From: Faecalibacterium sp. An122
GTDB taxonomy: Bacteria > Bacillota > Clostridia > Oscillospirales > Ruminococcaceae
Assembly: GCF_002160895.1 (NCBI RefSeq)
Contig: NZ_NFLL01000007.1
Span: 56,455-120,454, forward strand
DNA length: 64,000 bases
Reading direction: 5' to 3'
Part shown: positions 16,681-26,024 of the stretch, in pieces
Numbering within the stretch: position 1 is the first letter of the stretch
Layout: every line of letters begins with the position of its first letter
Notes under the pieces: generated by a model
What the model was told of the DNA's origin: nothing
Seen by the model: the letters and a program-made list of their open reading frames with translations, nothing else
The model's database searches: none
Program-made: the position numbers and the translations under genes

Positions 16681-16937
16681 GCGTCCAGTGGACGAAACAG
16701 CGAGGCGAAGTAGGCGCAGCGCTCCAATTTTCACAAGGACATTTATGGCCGCAGGGAAAATTGGCTAAGCGCAAGAGGGCCGCCCGCCTGAGGCGGGGGG
16801 GCATTTCCCCCCGACCTGCGGTCTGTCCTCTTGCGGTTCCCTAAAGATTCGGCGCATCGGAATGGATGCTTGAATCTTTAGACCGCTGCGCCAACGGCAG
16901 CTCCTTGTTTCGTCCACAGGACGCAGTCGCTGCCGTT
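16681..16937. repeat. Structured inverted-repeat element with three internal hairpins
   Basis: Outer 19-bp arms (16681-16699 and 16906-16924) match at 18 of 19 positions when inverted. A second pair (GGCGCAGCG / CGCTGCGCC, 16713-16721 and 16884-16892) extends the stem. Inside are three hairpins: 16724-16764 (CCAATTTTC/GGAAAATTGG), 16771-16834 (GCAAGAGG/CCTCTTGC) and 16841-16881 (CTAAAGATTC/GAATCTTTAG). A cruciform or multi-arm RNA is implied; a non-autonomous repeat or a structured RNA are both possible. No coding frame. Confidence 0.65.
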
Positions 16938-17000
16938 GCCCCGCAGGGGCTCAAGACATAAAGTTTGCCCTTTTTCGCAAGGGCAATCATAACCGCAAAG

Positions 17001-17045
17001 AAAAAGCTCCCTCATCGGCCCGCAAAGGCGGATGGGGGAGCTTTT
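17001..17045. terminator. Terminator of the protease gene at 17053-17718
   Basis: AAAAAGCTCCCTCATC pairs with GGATGGGGGAGCTTTT. Confidence 0.8.
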
Positions 17046-17052
17046 GTTATGT

Positions 17053-17718
17053 TCAGGCCAGGATTTTTAGGGGGCTGTTTTCGGTCCAGATGGTGCCGTT
17101 CAGCAGGCGGGTCAAGGCCAGGGTGCCGTTGGCGGACACCCGGGCGGGGTCCAGGGCGAAGAAGTCGCTTTCCTGGAGATTGTTGGGGTCGGCGGCCGTG
17201 TCAAAACCCACCACACAGACCCAGTGACCATAGGTGGAACTGGTGGAGATGTGGGGATAGTTCACCACATCCCAGCCGCTGCTGGTCAGGTGGTATTCCT
17301 CGGTGGAGGTGCGGTTGGTGTGCTTGGAGACGCCGCTGACGGTGGTATTCTGCAGATGTACAATCACCGGATGGCCGGCGGCCAGCTCGGTGTAGATTTT
17401 GGTGAGACAGGCGGACAGGTCGCCGGAAAAGCCGGTATAGCCGCCCGCCGACCAGACCGCGCCATTGGACCACATGCCGGCGCCGGAATTGGTGGTGCCG
17501 TCCAGAATGGTGCGGGCGTACCGCAGAGCGTAGAGGCTGCACTGGCCGGGGGCCTGGTTGCCGATGGAGAGGATCTGGGAGGTGTCAAAGGACAAAACCT
17601 GGATGCCGTACCAATTTTCGAGGCTGGCGCCAAAGGCGCGGGGCAGACAAGTCAAACACAGCGACAAAACAAGGAAAAGCGCTGCCAGACTGCGGCGGAC
17701 CGGGGCGGCTGAGTGCAT
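17053..17718 (-). CDS. Secreted C39-like papain-fold peptidase
   Basis: A 221-residue protein with a cleavable signal peptide (hydrophobic core about residues 10-28, ending near AFGA). The catalytic cysteine is in GQCSLYALRYA, the histidine in YGHWVCVVGFD and the Asp/Asn in ALDPAR, the arrangement of Peptidase_C39_2 domains. It is likely exported and acts on peptide or wall substrates. It has no fused transporter and no adjacent bacteriocin gene, so a leader-peptidase role is not supported. Monocistronic. Confidence 0.75.
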   Translation of the reverse strand: MHSAAPVRRSLAALFLVLSLCLTCLPRAFGASLENWYGIQVLSFDTSQILSIGNQAPGQCSLYALRYARTILDGTTNSGAGMWSNGAVWSAGGYTGFSGDLSACLTKIYTELAAGHPVIVHLQNTTVSGVSKHTNRTSTEEYHLTSSGWDVVNYPHISTSSTYGHWVCVVGFDTAADPNNLQESDFFALDPARVSANGTLALTRLLNGTIWTENSPLKILA

Positions 17719-17886
17719 GGGGAAAGCCTTCTTTCTGGTTTAATGTTCACAGTTCGGCAAAAGCCGACTGCCAAAAAGAAGTATACTATGGAAAAATGGT
17801 GAAAATGTGAGAGCCCCGGCGGATCGGGCGGAAAAATTGCGCCCGGTTTTTTGGTAAAGATTCACAATTGCCGCCGCCGCCCGGCG

Positions 17887-17915
17887 ATGACAAACCAGCG
17901 CGGCTGTGTTATAAT
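17887..17915 (+). promoter_or_regulatory. Promoter of the gene at 17960-18187 and possibly the ABC operon
   Basis: ATGACA (17887-17892), 17-bp spacer, TATAAT (17910-17915). Confidence 0.75.
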
Positions 17916-17959
17916 GAAACCTGTTCCAGCAAAATCACGTCGTGAAAGGGGAAGCTGTT

Positions 17960-18187
17960 ATGGAACCGCTCATCAAGTTCTGGCTGTTTCTGTGCCACTG
18001 GGTGGAGTTTGACACCAGCGAGGAAAAAGAGACCATCGACGACATTCTGGAAACCCTCTCCCGGGCGGGCCTGCCCTATAAAGTCCGCACCCGCCGGAAC
18101 AAACAGGGCCAGGAGGAGTATGTCCTCTACGTCAAGAATGCAGACCGGGACTATGCGCGCTACTGCACTGGCTGGCGGCCCTTTTAA
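17960..18187 (+). CDS. Small conserved-looking hypothetical protein
   Basis: A 75-residue soluble protein with a WLFLCHWVEFDTSEE segment and a charged C-terminal half. No family recognised. The ATG at 17960 follows AAAGGGG by a good distance; an in-frame GTG at 17942 overlaps that site. It precedes the iron-type ABC transporter by 60 bp, with a GGCCTGC/GCAGGCC hairpin in between (18202-18219) that lacks a T run, so partial read-through into the transporter genes is plausible. Confidence 0.65.
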   Translation: MEPLIKFWLFLCHWVEFDTSEEKETIDDILETLSRAGLPYKVRTRRNKQGQEEYVLYVKNADRDYARYCTGWRPF

Positions 18188-18247
18188 AAGGCCCGCCGCG
18201 TCCGGCCTGCCTCGGCAGGCCCCATCACTTTGAAAGGAATATTTCCC

Positions 18248-19264
18248 ATGAACAAACACAAGACCCTCTGCGCCGTCACGGCGCTCCTGCTGGCCTGCGG
18301 CCTGCTGTTTGCCGGCTGCGGCCAGGCTTCTTCCGCGGCTTCTTCGGAGGCGGCGCCGGCCGCCTCTTCTTCCGCGGCTTCCTCGGAGGAAAATGCAGCC
18401 TACAGCTATACCTTCACCGATGACCTGGGCCGGGAAATCACCCTGAACGCCGCCCCCCAGCGGGTGGCCGCCACCATCGGCAGCTACGCCGATATCTGGT
18501 GCACCGCCGGCGGCAAGGATACCCTGTGCGCCACCGCCTCGGATGCCTGGACCGACTTTGATCTGGGCCTGTCGGAGGATGTGGTGAACCTGGGCGGCGC
18601 CATGTCCACCAGCGTGGAGGACCTGCTGGCCAGCGAGCCGGACCTGGTTCTGGCCAGCACCAACACCTCCTCCAACCTGGAAATGCAGTCCATTCTGGAG
18701 TCTGCCGGCATTCCGGTGGCCTACTTTGGGGTGGATACCTTTGAGGATTATCTGCGGGTGCTGAAGGTCTGCACCGACCTCACCGGCTGCCCCGAAAACT
18801 ATGAGACCTACGGCACCCAGGTGGCCCAGCAGGTGGAAGACGCCCGGGCCAAGGCCGCCGCAGCCCTGGAAACCCAGGACCCGCCCACCGTCCTCTACAT
18901 CCGCGCCGCGGCCTCTCTGGTCAAGGCCAAGAGCTCCAAGGGCAACGTGCTGGGCGCCATGCTGAAGGACCTGGGCTGCATCAACATTGCGGATCAGGAT
19001 GAGACCCTGCTGGAGGATCTGAGCATGGAGGCCATTCTGGCCGCCGATCCGGACAAGATTTTCTTTGTCCTGCAGGGCGCCGACCCCGAGCCGGCCCGGG
19101 TCCAGCTGGAGGGCGCTGTCCTGTCCAATCCCGCCTGGCAGCAGCTGACCGCCGTGCAGGAGGAGAACTACTACTACATGGACAAGGACCTCTATCACCT
19201 CAAGCCCAACGCCCGCTGGGGCGAGGCCTATGAGCAGCTGGTGGACATCCTCTATGGCGCATAA
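18248..19264 (+). CDS. ABC transporter substrate-binding lipoprotein (iron-siderophore/cobalamin family)
   Basis: A 338-residue lipoprotein: signal peptide with lipobox FAGC (about residue 24), a Ser/Ala-rich tether, then a BtuF/FepB-type two-lobed binding domain (DDLGREITL and PQRVAA near the start of the fold, TSVEDLLASEPDLVLAS in the first lobe). It captures a metal chelate or corrinoid outside the membrane and delivers it to the permease encoded next. The start at 18248 follows GAAAGGAA. Its stop overlaps the permease start by 11 bp. Confidence 0.9.
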   Translation: MNKHKTLCAVTALLLACGLLFAGCGQASSAASSEAAPAASSSAASSEENAAYSYTFTDDLGREITLNAAPQRVAATIGSYADIWCTAGGKDTLCATASDAWTDFDLGLSEDVVNLGGAMSTSVEDLLASEPDLVLASTNTSSNLEMQSILESAGIPVAYFGVDTFEDYLRVLKVCTDLTGCPENYETYGTQVAQQVEDARAKAAAALETQDPPTVLYIRAAASLVKAKSSKGNVLGAMLKDLGCINIADQDETLLEDLSMEAILAADPDKIFFVLQGADPEPARVQLEGAVLSNPAWQQLTAVQEENYYYMDKDLYHLKPNARWGEAYEQLVDILYGA

Positions 19265-20240
19265 AAAGACGGTGTTGGGGGTCACCGTTCTGCTGGCGGT
19301 GCTGGCAGCGGTGCTCAGCATCTGCGTGGGCGCTGTGACGGTGCCGCCCGGGGACCTTCTGGCCGCCCTGACCGGAAAGAGCACCGGCACCGGCACCGCC
19401 ATTGTGCTGTATGTCCGCCTTCCCCGGACGGTGGGATGCCTGGTGTCGGGGGCGGCGCTGGCGGTGGCGGGCGTGGTGATCCAGACCGTGCTGGCCAACC
19501 CGCTGGCTTCCCCCAACGTCATCGGCATCAACGCCGGCGCCGGCGCGGCGGTGGCCCTCTGCTGTGCGGTGGCCCCCACCGTGGTGGGCATCACCCCGGT
19601 GGCCGCCTTTCTGGGAGCTTTTGGCAGCGCCATGCTGGTGCTGGCCATTTCCCAGCGGGCGGGTTCCTCCCGGATGACCCTGATTCTCACCGGCGTGGCT
19701 TTGTCCAGTATCTTTTCCGCCCTGGTGGATCTGGTGGTGACTCTGGCTCCCGACGCCCTGAACGGGTATTCGGATTTCCGGGTGGGCGGCCTGGGCAGCG
19801 TCACCATGGCCCGGGTGGGCCCCGCCGCCGCGGTGGGGCTGATCTGCCTGGCGGGCGTCCTGCTGCTGACCAACGAGCTGGACGTGCTGGCTCTGGGCAG
19901 CGAGACCGCCCGCAGCCTGGGCCTGCGGGTGGGGAAGATGCGGGTGATTCTGCTGGCTCTGGCCGCCGGTCTGGCGGGAGCCGCCGTCAGCGTGTCGGGC
20001 CTCATCGGCTTTGTGGGACTGATTGTGCCCCACCTCATCCGCCGGTTTCTGGGGGAGGAGAGCCGCCCGCTGGTGATCGGCTGCGCCTTTGGAGGCGCGG
20101 CCCTGCTGACCGTCTGCGACACCGCCGCCCGCACCCTCTTTGCCCCCTATGAAATCCCGGTGGGCGTGGTGCTGAGCCTGGGCGGCGGGCCCTTCTTCAT
20201 CTGGCTTTTGCTGCGGCAGAAAGGGGGACGGCGGCGTTGA
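19254..20240 (+). CDS. FecCD/BtuC-type ABC transporter permease
   Basis: A 328-residue polytopic permease with about ten transmembrane segments. Family motifs are clear: RLPRTVGCLVSGAALAVAG, NPLASPNVIGI and SGLIGFVGLIVPHLIRR near the C-terminal half (the coupling helix for the ATPase). The start at 19254 lies inside the end of the binding-protein gene, and the stop overlaps the ATPase start by 4 bp, so the three genes form one tightly coupled operon. Confidence 0.93.
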   Translation: MAHKKTVLGVTVLLAVLAAVLSICVGAVTVPPGDLLAALTGKSTGTGTAIVLYVRLPRTVGCLVSGAALAVAGVVIQTVLANPLASPNVIGINAGAGAAVALCCAVAPTVVGITPVAAFLGAFGSAMLVLAISQRAGSSRMTLILTGVALSSIFSALVDLVVTLAPDALNGYSDFRVGGLGSVTMARVGPAAAVGLICLAGVLLLTNELDVLALGSETARSLGLRVGKMRVILLALAAGLAGAAVSVSGLIGFVGLIVPHLIRRFLGEESRPLVIGCAFGGAALLTVCDTAARTLFAPYEIPVGVVLSLGGGPFFIWLLLRQKGGRRR

Positions 20241-20992
20241 TCGAATGTTCTCACCTGAGCGCAGGCTACGACGGCCGCCCGGTGGTGGAGGACGTGAGCT
20301 TGTCCTTTCGGCCGGGGGAAGTGACGGTGCTGCTGGGACCCAACGGCTGCGGCAAAACCACCCTCCTGAAAACCGCCCTGGGTCTGCTGGACCCGGTGGC
20401 GGGACAGGTCCTCTACGATGGGACCGACCTGGCCGCTATGACCCCCACCGAGGCCGCCCGCAAGGCCGCCTATATGCCCCAGAACCGCCCTGCGCCCCGG
20501 ATTGACGTCCGGCGGATGGTGCTTCACGGGCGGTTCCCGTACCTGTCTTTCCCGCGGCAGTATCGGGCCGCGGACTATGTCGCCGCCGATGCGGCGCTGA
20601 AGGCCGCCGGCGCCGCCGACCTGGCGGGCCGGATGATGGATACCCTCTCGGGCGGCCAGCGCCAGAAGGTCTATCTGGCTATGGCGCTGGCCCAGCAGGC
20701 CCCCACCATCCTGATGGACGAGCCCACCACCTGGCTGGACCCCAAACACCAGCTGGAAGTGATGGCCACCGCCCGGGATCTGGCCGCCGAGGGCCGGGCT
20801 GTGGGCCTGGTGTCCCATGAACTGAGTCTGGCCCTGCGGACCGCCCATCGGGTGGCCCTGCTGGCCGGCGGCCGGCTGATGGCTCTGGGCACCCCTGAGG
20901 AAGTCTGGCAGTCGGGAGCGCTGGAAGAGGCCTTCGGGGTCCGGATCGGCCGGATTCAGGCCGAAAACGGCTGGCACTACTATTACCTGTGA
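20237..20992 (+). CDS. ABC transporter ATP-binding protein (iron-siderophore/cobalamin type)
   Basis: A 251-residue nucleotide-binding subunit: Walker A GPNGCGKTT, Q-loop AAYMPQ, signature LSGGQRQK, Walker B ILMDEPTTWLD and switch His in LVSHEL. It powers the FecCD permease encoded upstream. The start is TTG, overlapping the preceding TGA (TTGA), consistent with translational coupling. A strong hairpin terminator follows. Confidence 0.93.
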   Translation: MIECSHLSAGYDGRPVVEDVSLSFRPGEVTVLLGPNGCGKTTLLKTALGLLDPVAGQVLYDGTDLAAMTPTEAARKAAYMPQNRPAPRIDVRRMVLHGRFPYLSFPRQYRAADYVAADAALKAAGAADLAGRMMDTLSGGQRQKVYLAMALAQQAPTILMDEPTTWLDPKHQLEVMATARDLAAEGRAVGLVSHELSLALRTAHRVALLAGGRLMALGTPEEVWQSGALEEAFGVRIGRIQAENGWHYYYL

Positions 20993-21000
20993 CAAAAAGA

Positions 21001-21040
21001 AAAATCCGCATGTTTCCAGCCGGAAACATGCGGATTTTTT
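21001..21040. terminator. Bidirectional terminator
   Basis: AAAATCCGCATGTTTCC pairs with GGAAACATGCGGATTTTTT between the ABC operon and the convergent peptidase gene. Confidence 0.9.
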
Positions 21041-21064
21041 GTTGCAGAATGATCTTGCGGCGGG

Positions 21065-21802
21065 TTACCAGAGGGGCAGCTCCTCGCCCTCCTCGTTGAC
21101 CAGCGAGACGCGGCCGTTGCTGAAATACCAGCCTTCGCCGTAGAGGGTCTCGTGGCCGTCCGCGCAGAGAATATAGGACCCGTCGGGCAGAGCCATGAAG
21201 GGCCGGCGCTTGCTGTCGGCCAGGGCAATGTCCATCAGGGGCTGACCGTCCACCGACAGGTCTTTGGAGCACTGATAGTGGGGCCAGATGCTCACATAGC
21301 TCAGGCCCAGGCCCGACATCCAGCGACTGTAGAGGGGATCGGTGGCTTCGCCGGCCTCTTCGGGCTGGGCGTAGACGATGCGGGCGGCGTTCATGGAGCC
21401 GGCGCTGATGCCCACCGCAATGCCTTCGTAGCTCTGGATCAGGGCAGGCAGGCCGATCTCAGAGAAAAAGCGGTTCTGGGTGGGAACGTGGCCGCCGCCC
21501 AGAATCAGGAAATTGCACCGGGTCAGCAGTTCGCCGATCTCGTCTTTATTGCGGCTGTCGCAGGGAGTCAGACCGTCCAGACGCAGCCCTGCCCGGGCAA
21601 AGCAGCCGGCGAAAAAGGCGCAGGCCTCGTCGTTGGCGGCATGGGCTTCGGGGTCGGCTGCCAGATACAGCCCTTCGGGGGGCTCCTCGGGCCAGACAGC
21701 GCGCAGCTTGTCAACAAATTGGTTTTTGGGGTCCAGAGCAGCGGGCTGAGGGCCGGGTTCGAAGGGGCAGCCGGTGGGGCTGCTTGTCAAAAACAGGGTC
21801 AT
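21065..21802 (-). CDS. Peptidase S51 (dipeptidase E-like)
   Basis: A 245-residue cytosolic serine peptidase of the class I glutamine-amidotransferase-like fold. The nucleophile serine is in GISAGSMNA (the GxSAGS signature), with the ILGGGHVPTQ strand-loop before it. Family members cleave Asp-X dipeptides or act on cyanophycin-like substrates. No partner genes nearby. The start follows a weak AAAGAGG-type site. Confidence 0.85.
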   Translation of the reverse strand: MTLFLTSSPTGCPFEPGPQPAALDPKNQFVDKLRAVWPEEPPEGLYLAADPEAHAANDEACAFFAGCFARAGLRLDGLTPCDSRNKDEIGELLTRCNFLILGGGHVPTQNRFFSEIGLPALIQSYEGIAVGISAGSMNAARIVYAQPEEAGEATDPLYSRWMSGLGLSYVSIWPHYQCSKDLSVDGQPLMDIALADSKRRPFMALPDGSYILCADGHETLYGEGWYFSNGRVSLVNEEGEELPLW

Positions 21803-21930
21803 ACGGATTCCTCTTTCATGGCCAGAAACATAAAGCTACATCCGGCGGCGCAGAGCCGGCCAGTATGTACAGCGGTACTATTGTAGCACAAAACGCCGCA
21901 AGTGGGGAGTGCAATTTCCACCAAAAGAAA

Positions 21931-21968
21931 AAGTTTCACTTTTCACAAAACGCACAAAAGTGAAACTT
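21931..21968 (-). terminator. Terminator of the MMPL operon
   Basis: AAGTTTCACTTTT and AAAAGTGAAACTT form a 13-bp stem; the minus strand continues with TTTTCTTTT. Confidence 0.8.
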
Positions 21969-21988
21969 CTTCGGAATATTCTTTTGTT

Positions 21989-23731
21989 TTAGTCCTCTTT
22001 GTAAAGACCGAAGAGGTCCAGCAGCTTTTCCCAGAAGGTCAATTCCTTGGCCGGCTCTTCCTGGGCGGATGCACTTTCGTCCAGGGCGATGGGCTGGGTC
22101 TGGAGGGCAAACTGCAGGGCGGTGACGTTGGTGTTCTGGCTGGAAGTGAAGGAGGCGGGAGCCTGGCCGCCCGACAGGGCGTCCAGCAGGCTGCTCAGCT
22201 CTTCATCCAGGTGGAGGCTGCTGGTCTCGGTGTAGAGCTGGTGCGCGCCCGCCACCAGCAGGGCCGAGGCGGCGTTCAGCTGCTGTGCGCCGGCCAGAAT
22301 CTGTTCCACGCCGGCGGTGTAGGCGTGGACGCCGGTGTCGAAGGTGCCGTACTGGGTGGCCAGGGTGGTGACGGCGTCGGACAGCAGGGCCAGATTCTGG
22401 AGCATCCCGGTGAGGATGGAGGCCATGGCCTGGATGCCGCTGTCAAAGGCGGCGTATCCCTCCCGCACCGCGGAAGTGCCCTGGCGCAGGGTGCCGATGC
22501 CCTCGCTGACGGTGTCCAGATAGACCTGGACCGTCCCGGCCAGGGCGGCGTTGCCCTGGAGCAGCAGGACAATCTGGCTGATCTGGTCGCCGATGCCGAA
22601 GGGCAGGCCGGTCAGATTTTGCAGCATGGCAATGGCCTGGGCGTTGCCGGCGGCCAGGGTGTCCAGATCCAGGCCGTTCTGGGCCAGAATGGCCTTGAAG
22701 GCGTCGTAATTCACCTGGCTGTCCAGCTGGGCCACGCCGTCGTCCAGCTGGGCCAGACCGTCCCCGATCTGGCTGGAAGCAGTCAGCAGGGCGTTCAGCT
22801 GGTCATTGGAGGCGGAAATCCCCGACACGGCGCTCTGCAGCTGGAGCAGGGCGCTGTGGATGGCGGAGGAACCGCTGGTCAGCAGGCCGGACTGTTCGTT
22901 CAGCATGGCCAGACCTTCCTCCAGGGCCGCGATGCCCTCACTGAGGGCGACGGTGCCTTCGTCCAGCTGGCCGGTGCCGGTGGTGAGCTGGTTGATCCGG
23001 TTGGTCAGGGACACCCCGTCGATGTCCAGCTTGAGCTGGAGCAGTACACCGTTGAGGGTGATGGCCGGCATGGTGAAGTTGGTTACGTCGGCGGCCACTT
23101 CCACCTCGCTGGTCTGGCCGGGCAGCAGGGTAAAGACAATCTGCCGCTGGCTGCCCACGCTGGCGATGGTGGCGCCGTCGGCCCGGATGTTGGAGGCGTT
23201 GGCGGTGTCCAGGGTGACGGTGGTCTGAAGGGCGTACTGGTCAAACCAGTCCCCGGGACAGTCGGGGTTGGGGCTGACGTTGATGCGGATGATCAGCGCG
23301 CCGCTCTGTCCCGCCAGTTCCTCGGCGGTTTTCTCGACGCCGTCCAGAATGTAATGGACCTCAATCAGCCAGGGCAGCGGAGTGGAGGGGTCCATGGTGC
23401 CCTCGTAATACACCGGTCCGTCGCCGGCAGGGGTCACCGATACCGTGTTGTCCCCCTGGGTCAGGGGGTCGGTGGTGGTCATGTTGCGGACGGCGGTGTA
23501 ATGGCCGTAGTCGGTGATGGCGTCGCCGGCGGAGGCCTCAAAGTGGTTGACGGCATAGATGCTCTGGACGCTGCCGTCGGCGGCCAGCTTGCCGTAGATG
23601 ACCTCCTCTTTGGGCAGGTCGTTGACGGCAGGAGCCTCGTCGGCTCCAAAGACTGGCAGGGCTGTGGTGCACAGCACCGCAGCCGCCAGCAATGCCGCGA
23701 TGGCGCGGCGGGAAAGGGATGCAAGTTTCAT
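21989..23731 (-). CDS. Secreted coiled-coil protein, YhgE/Pip-like partner of the MMPL exporter
   Basis: A 580-residue exported protein: signal peptide (about 1-29, ending VFGA), a beta-rich N-terminal domain (30-235) and a long helical region (235-480) of repeated heptad-like LxxG/QLxxL segments such as QLDEGTVALSEGIAALEEGL, as in the X_X_10_X_x repeats of YhgE/Pip and phage-infection proteins. The C-terminus ends in an amphipathic FWEKLLDLFGLY segment that may anchor it. It starts 5 bp after the MMPL stop, so the two are probably one system, perhaps an exporter and its extracellular scaffold. Confidence 0.75.
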   Translation of the reverse strand: MKLASLSRRAIAALLAAAVLCTTALPVFGADEAPAVNDLPKEEVIYGKLAADGSVQSIYAVNHFEASAGDAITDYGHYTAVRNMTTTDPLTQGDNTVSVTPAGDGPVYYEGTMDPSTPLPWLIEVHYILDGVEKTAEELAGQSGALIIRINVSPNPDCPGDWFDQYALQTTVTLDTANASNIRADGATIASVGSQRQIVFTLLPGQTSEVEVAADVTNFTMPAITLNGVLLQLKLDIDGVSLTNRINQLTTGTGQLDEGTVALSEGIAALEEGLAMLNEQSGLLTSGSSAIHSALLQLQSAVSGISASNDQLNALLTASSQIGDGLAQLDDGVAQLDSQVNYDAFKAILAQNGLDLDTLAAGNAQAIAMLQNLTGLPFGIGDQISQIVLLLQGNAALAGTVQVYLDTVSEGIGTLRQGTSAVREGYAAFDSGIQAMASILTGMLQNLALLSDAVTTLATQYGTFDTGVHAYTAGVEQILAGAQQLNAASALLVAGAHQLYTETSSLHLDEELSSLLDALSGGQAPASFTSSQNTNVTALQFALQTQPIALDESASAQEEPAKELTFWEKLLDLFGLYKED

Positions 23732-23736
23732 GGGGT

Positions 23737-25815
23737 TCAGCCCTCCTTGGGCACAGGGGCGGAAGCCCCGGGCTTTTTGCGGGTGATGAGCGGGTCAATG
23801 AGATAGAGGATGCCGGGCAGGGCCAGCAGCACGATGGTCAGGGAAGCGATGCTGCCCACACCCAGGAAAGTGCCCAGCTGGCTCAGCAGCTGGTTGGTGG
23901 AGATGGCTCCCATCAGGAATCCCACCACCGCCAGGCCGCTGCCGGTGGTCAGCACCGAAGTGGTGACGGTGGCCACGGTGGAGGCGATGGCCGGCTTTTT
24001 GTCCATGGTCTCCCGGTATTCCCGGTAGCGGTCGGAGAACAGGATGGCGTAGTCCACCGTGGCGCCCAGCTGCACCGAGCTGATGATCAGGTAGGCGATG
24101 TAAAAGACGGTGGTTCTGGTGAAATAGGGCAGGGCCAAATTGAACCAGATGGCGGTCTCGATGCTCAGCACCAGCACAATGGGCAGCACCAGACTGTGTT
24201 CCAGGGCCAGCAGGATCAGGAACACCGCCGCAATGGCCACCAAATTCACCTTGGTCATGTCGCCGGTGATGGTGTCCATCAGGTCGTAGGTGCTGACCCC
24301 CTGGCCGGCCAGATACCAGCTGTCGGGGTAGTATTCCTGGGCGATGGCCCGGACGTTCTCCACCAGGGCAAAGGCGGCGTCTCCCTCAAAGTCGGCGGCC
24401 ACCGAAATCACCATTCGGGTGTAGCCGTCCGAAACCAGCTGGGACAGGGTGGCGTCGTCCAGATATTCCGGGGGAATTTCGGGCCCGGCGTTGTCCACAT
24501 AGGAGATGATGCTGGTGACCTCGGGCAGACCGTGGAGGGCATCGGACAGCTCGCTCTGGGTGGCGGTGTCCCCGGCGGGGACCAGCAGGACATAGGTGTC
24601 GCTCTGGCCGAAGGTGTCGTCGATGGCCTGGGTGTCCCGGCCCACCTTGGTATCGGTGCCGAACATATGGCCGGCGCCGTAGTAGTAGGTGTTGGCGTTG
24701 GAGGCCAGATAGGAGGGGACCATCACAATGACCAGCACCGCCACCATGGGCAGCATGATCCGGCTGACAAACCGGCCGAAGCCGTGGAAGCTGGGCAGCA
24801 GGGGCTTGTGACGGGTGCGGTCCATCCAGGGCAGGGCGGTGACCACCAGGGCCGGCACAAAGGTAAAGACGGTCACCAGACTCAGGGCGACGCCCTTGGC
24901 CAGGGCGCGGCCCAGGTCGGGGCCGATCTGGAACTGCATCAGGATCAGGGCCGCAAAGCCGATGACGGTGGTGAGGCCGCTGGACAGGATGGAGGAGGCC
25001 GACTTGGACAGGGCTTCCACCATGCAGTCCCCGGGGTCTGCGCCGGGCCGGGCGGCCCGCACTTCCTCAAACCGGTGAATCAGGAAGACCGAATAGTCCA
25101 GCGACACCGCCAGCTGCAGAATGCTGCCGGCTGCGCTGGTGACAAAGGAAATCTCCCCGAACATCAGGTTGGTGCCGTTGTTCAGCAGGATGGCCACACC
25201 CATGCCGATCATAATCAGCAATGGTTCGGCCCAGCTGTTGGTGGTGAGGCCCAGAATGAAGAAGACGTACACCACCGCGATGGCGGCGATCTTGGCCACC
25301 TCCACCACGGTGGAATTGGTGGCCGCGGCGGTGGAGACCGCCGAGCCGGTCAGGGCGCCCTGGTCTCCCAGCAGCTGGCTGATGGCGTCCACCGCCTCGG
25401 TCCGCTCACTGTCCAGGACCGTGATGGTAAAGAGGGCGGCGCCGTCCTTGTAGTAGGCCTCCACCGTCTTTTGGTCCTGCATTTCCAGGGGGACGGTGAC
25501 GTCCACCACGTCGTCCAGCCAGGTGACGGCGGTGACGCCCTCCAGCTGGGAAATCTGCTGTTTGTAGGCCAGGGCCTCCGGGACGGTGACGTCCTGCACC
25601 ATGGCCCGCACGTTGGGGATGCCTCCCGCAAAGGCGTCCTCCATCACCTCGATGGCGGTGGTGGAAGGGGACGTAGGGGGAAGGTAATCGTTGATATCGT
25701 AGTTGACCGACACCAGCATCCACAGCACGGCGCACAGGACCGATGCGATGGCATAGCCGGCCAGCACCTGTTTGCGGCGCCGGACAACGGCGGCAAAAAA
25801 GCCTGTTCCTTTCAT
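23737..25815 (-). CDS. MMPL/RND-family exporter
   Basis: About 692 residues with twelve transmembrane segments in two RND/MMPL halves, each preceded by a large extracytoplasmic loop. The SLDYSVFLIHRF and TVDYAILFSDRY segments hold the conserved Asp-Tyr pairs for proton relay in TM4 and TM10. Typical roles are export of lipids, siderophores or surface polymers. The start at 25815 follows AGAAAGGA; the frame extends to 26010 across the promoter and is not the real start. Operon with the coiled-coil secreted protein. Confidence 0.9.
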   Translation of the reverse strand: MKGTGFFAAVVRRRKQVLAGYAIASVLCAVLWMLVSVNYDINDYLPPTSPSTTAIEVMEDAFAGGIPNVRAMVQDVTVPEALAYKQQISQLEGVTAVTWLDDVVDVTVPLEMQDQKTVEAYYKDGAALFTITVLDSERTEAVDAISQLLGDQGALTGSAVSTAAATNSTVVEVAKIAAIAVVYVFFILGLTTNSWAEPLLIMIGMGVAILLNNGTNLMFGEISFVTSAAGSILQLAVSLDYSVFLIHRFEEVRAARPGADPGDCMVEALSKSASSILSSGLTTVIGFAALILMQFQIGPDLGRALAKGVALSLVTVFTFVPALVVTALPWMDRTRHKPLLPSFHGFGRFVSRIMLPMVAVLVIVMVPSYLASNANTYYYGAGHMFGTDTKVGRDTQAIDDTFGQSDTYVLLVPAGDTATQSELSDALHGLPEVTSIISYVDNAGPEIPPEYLDDATLSQLVSDGYTRMVISVAADFEGDAAFALVENVRAIAQEYYPDSWYLAGQGVSTYDLMDTITGDMTKVNLVAIAAVFLILLALEHSLVLPIVLVLSIETAIWFNLALPYFTRTTVFYIAYLIISSVQLGATVDYAILFSDRYREYRETMDKKPAIASTVATVTTSVLTTGSGLAVVGFLMGAISTNQLLSQLGTFLGVGSIASLTIVLLALPGILYLIDPLITRKKPGASAPVPKEG

Positions 25816-25878
25816 GAAGCGGTTCCTTTCTAAAACGTGTTCCCGGGGCAGAGTCTGCGCCGGAACATTCTGCCCTTT

Positions 25879-25884
25879 ATTATA
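25879..25884 (-). promoter_or_regulatory. -10 box of the MMPL operon
   Basis: Perfect TATAAT on the minus strand; the element 17 bp upstream is TTCCCT, a weak -35. Confidence 0.55.
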
Positions 25885-25966
25885 AGAGTTTTGCCAGAGA
25901 AAGGGAATGAACAACCTGTGAATTTTTTTGTACATAAGATAAGGTTTGTTAAAGGGGGACTGTATC

Positions 25967-25995
25967 TTGCAAAGCCGGGGGCCGAACCGTATAAT
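25967..25995 (+). promoter_or_regulatory. Promoter of the purine nucleoside phosphorylase gene
   Basis: TTGCAA (25967-25972), 17-bp spacer, TATAAT (25990-25995). Confidence 0.8.
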
Positions 25996-26024
25996 AAAAG
26001 AAAAAAGCAAAGGAGAGTCATACC

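Noticed and set aside
17053..17718. Bacteriocin ABC exporter peptidase
   Set aside because: The C39-like domain is secreted, has no fused membrane or ATPase domains, and no small peptide gene is adjacent.
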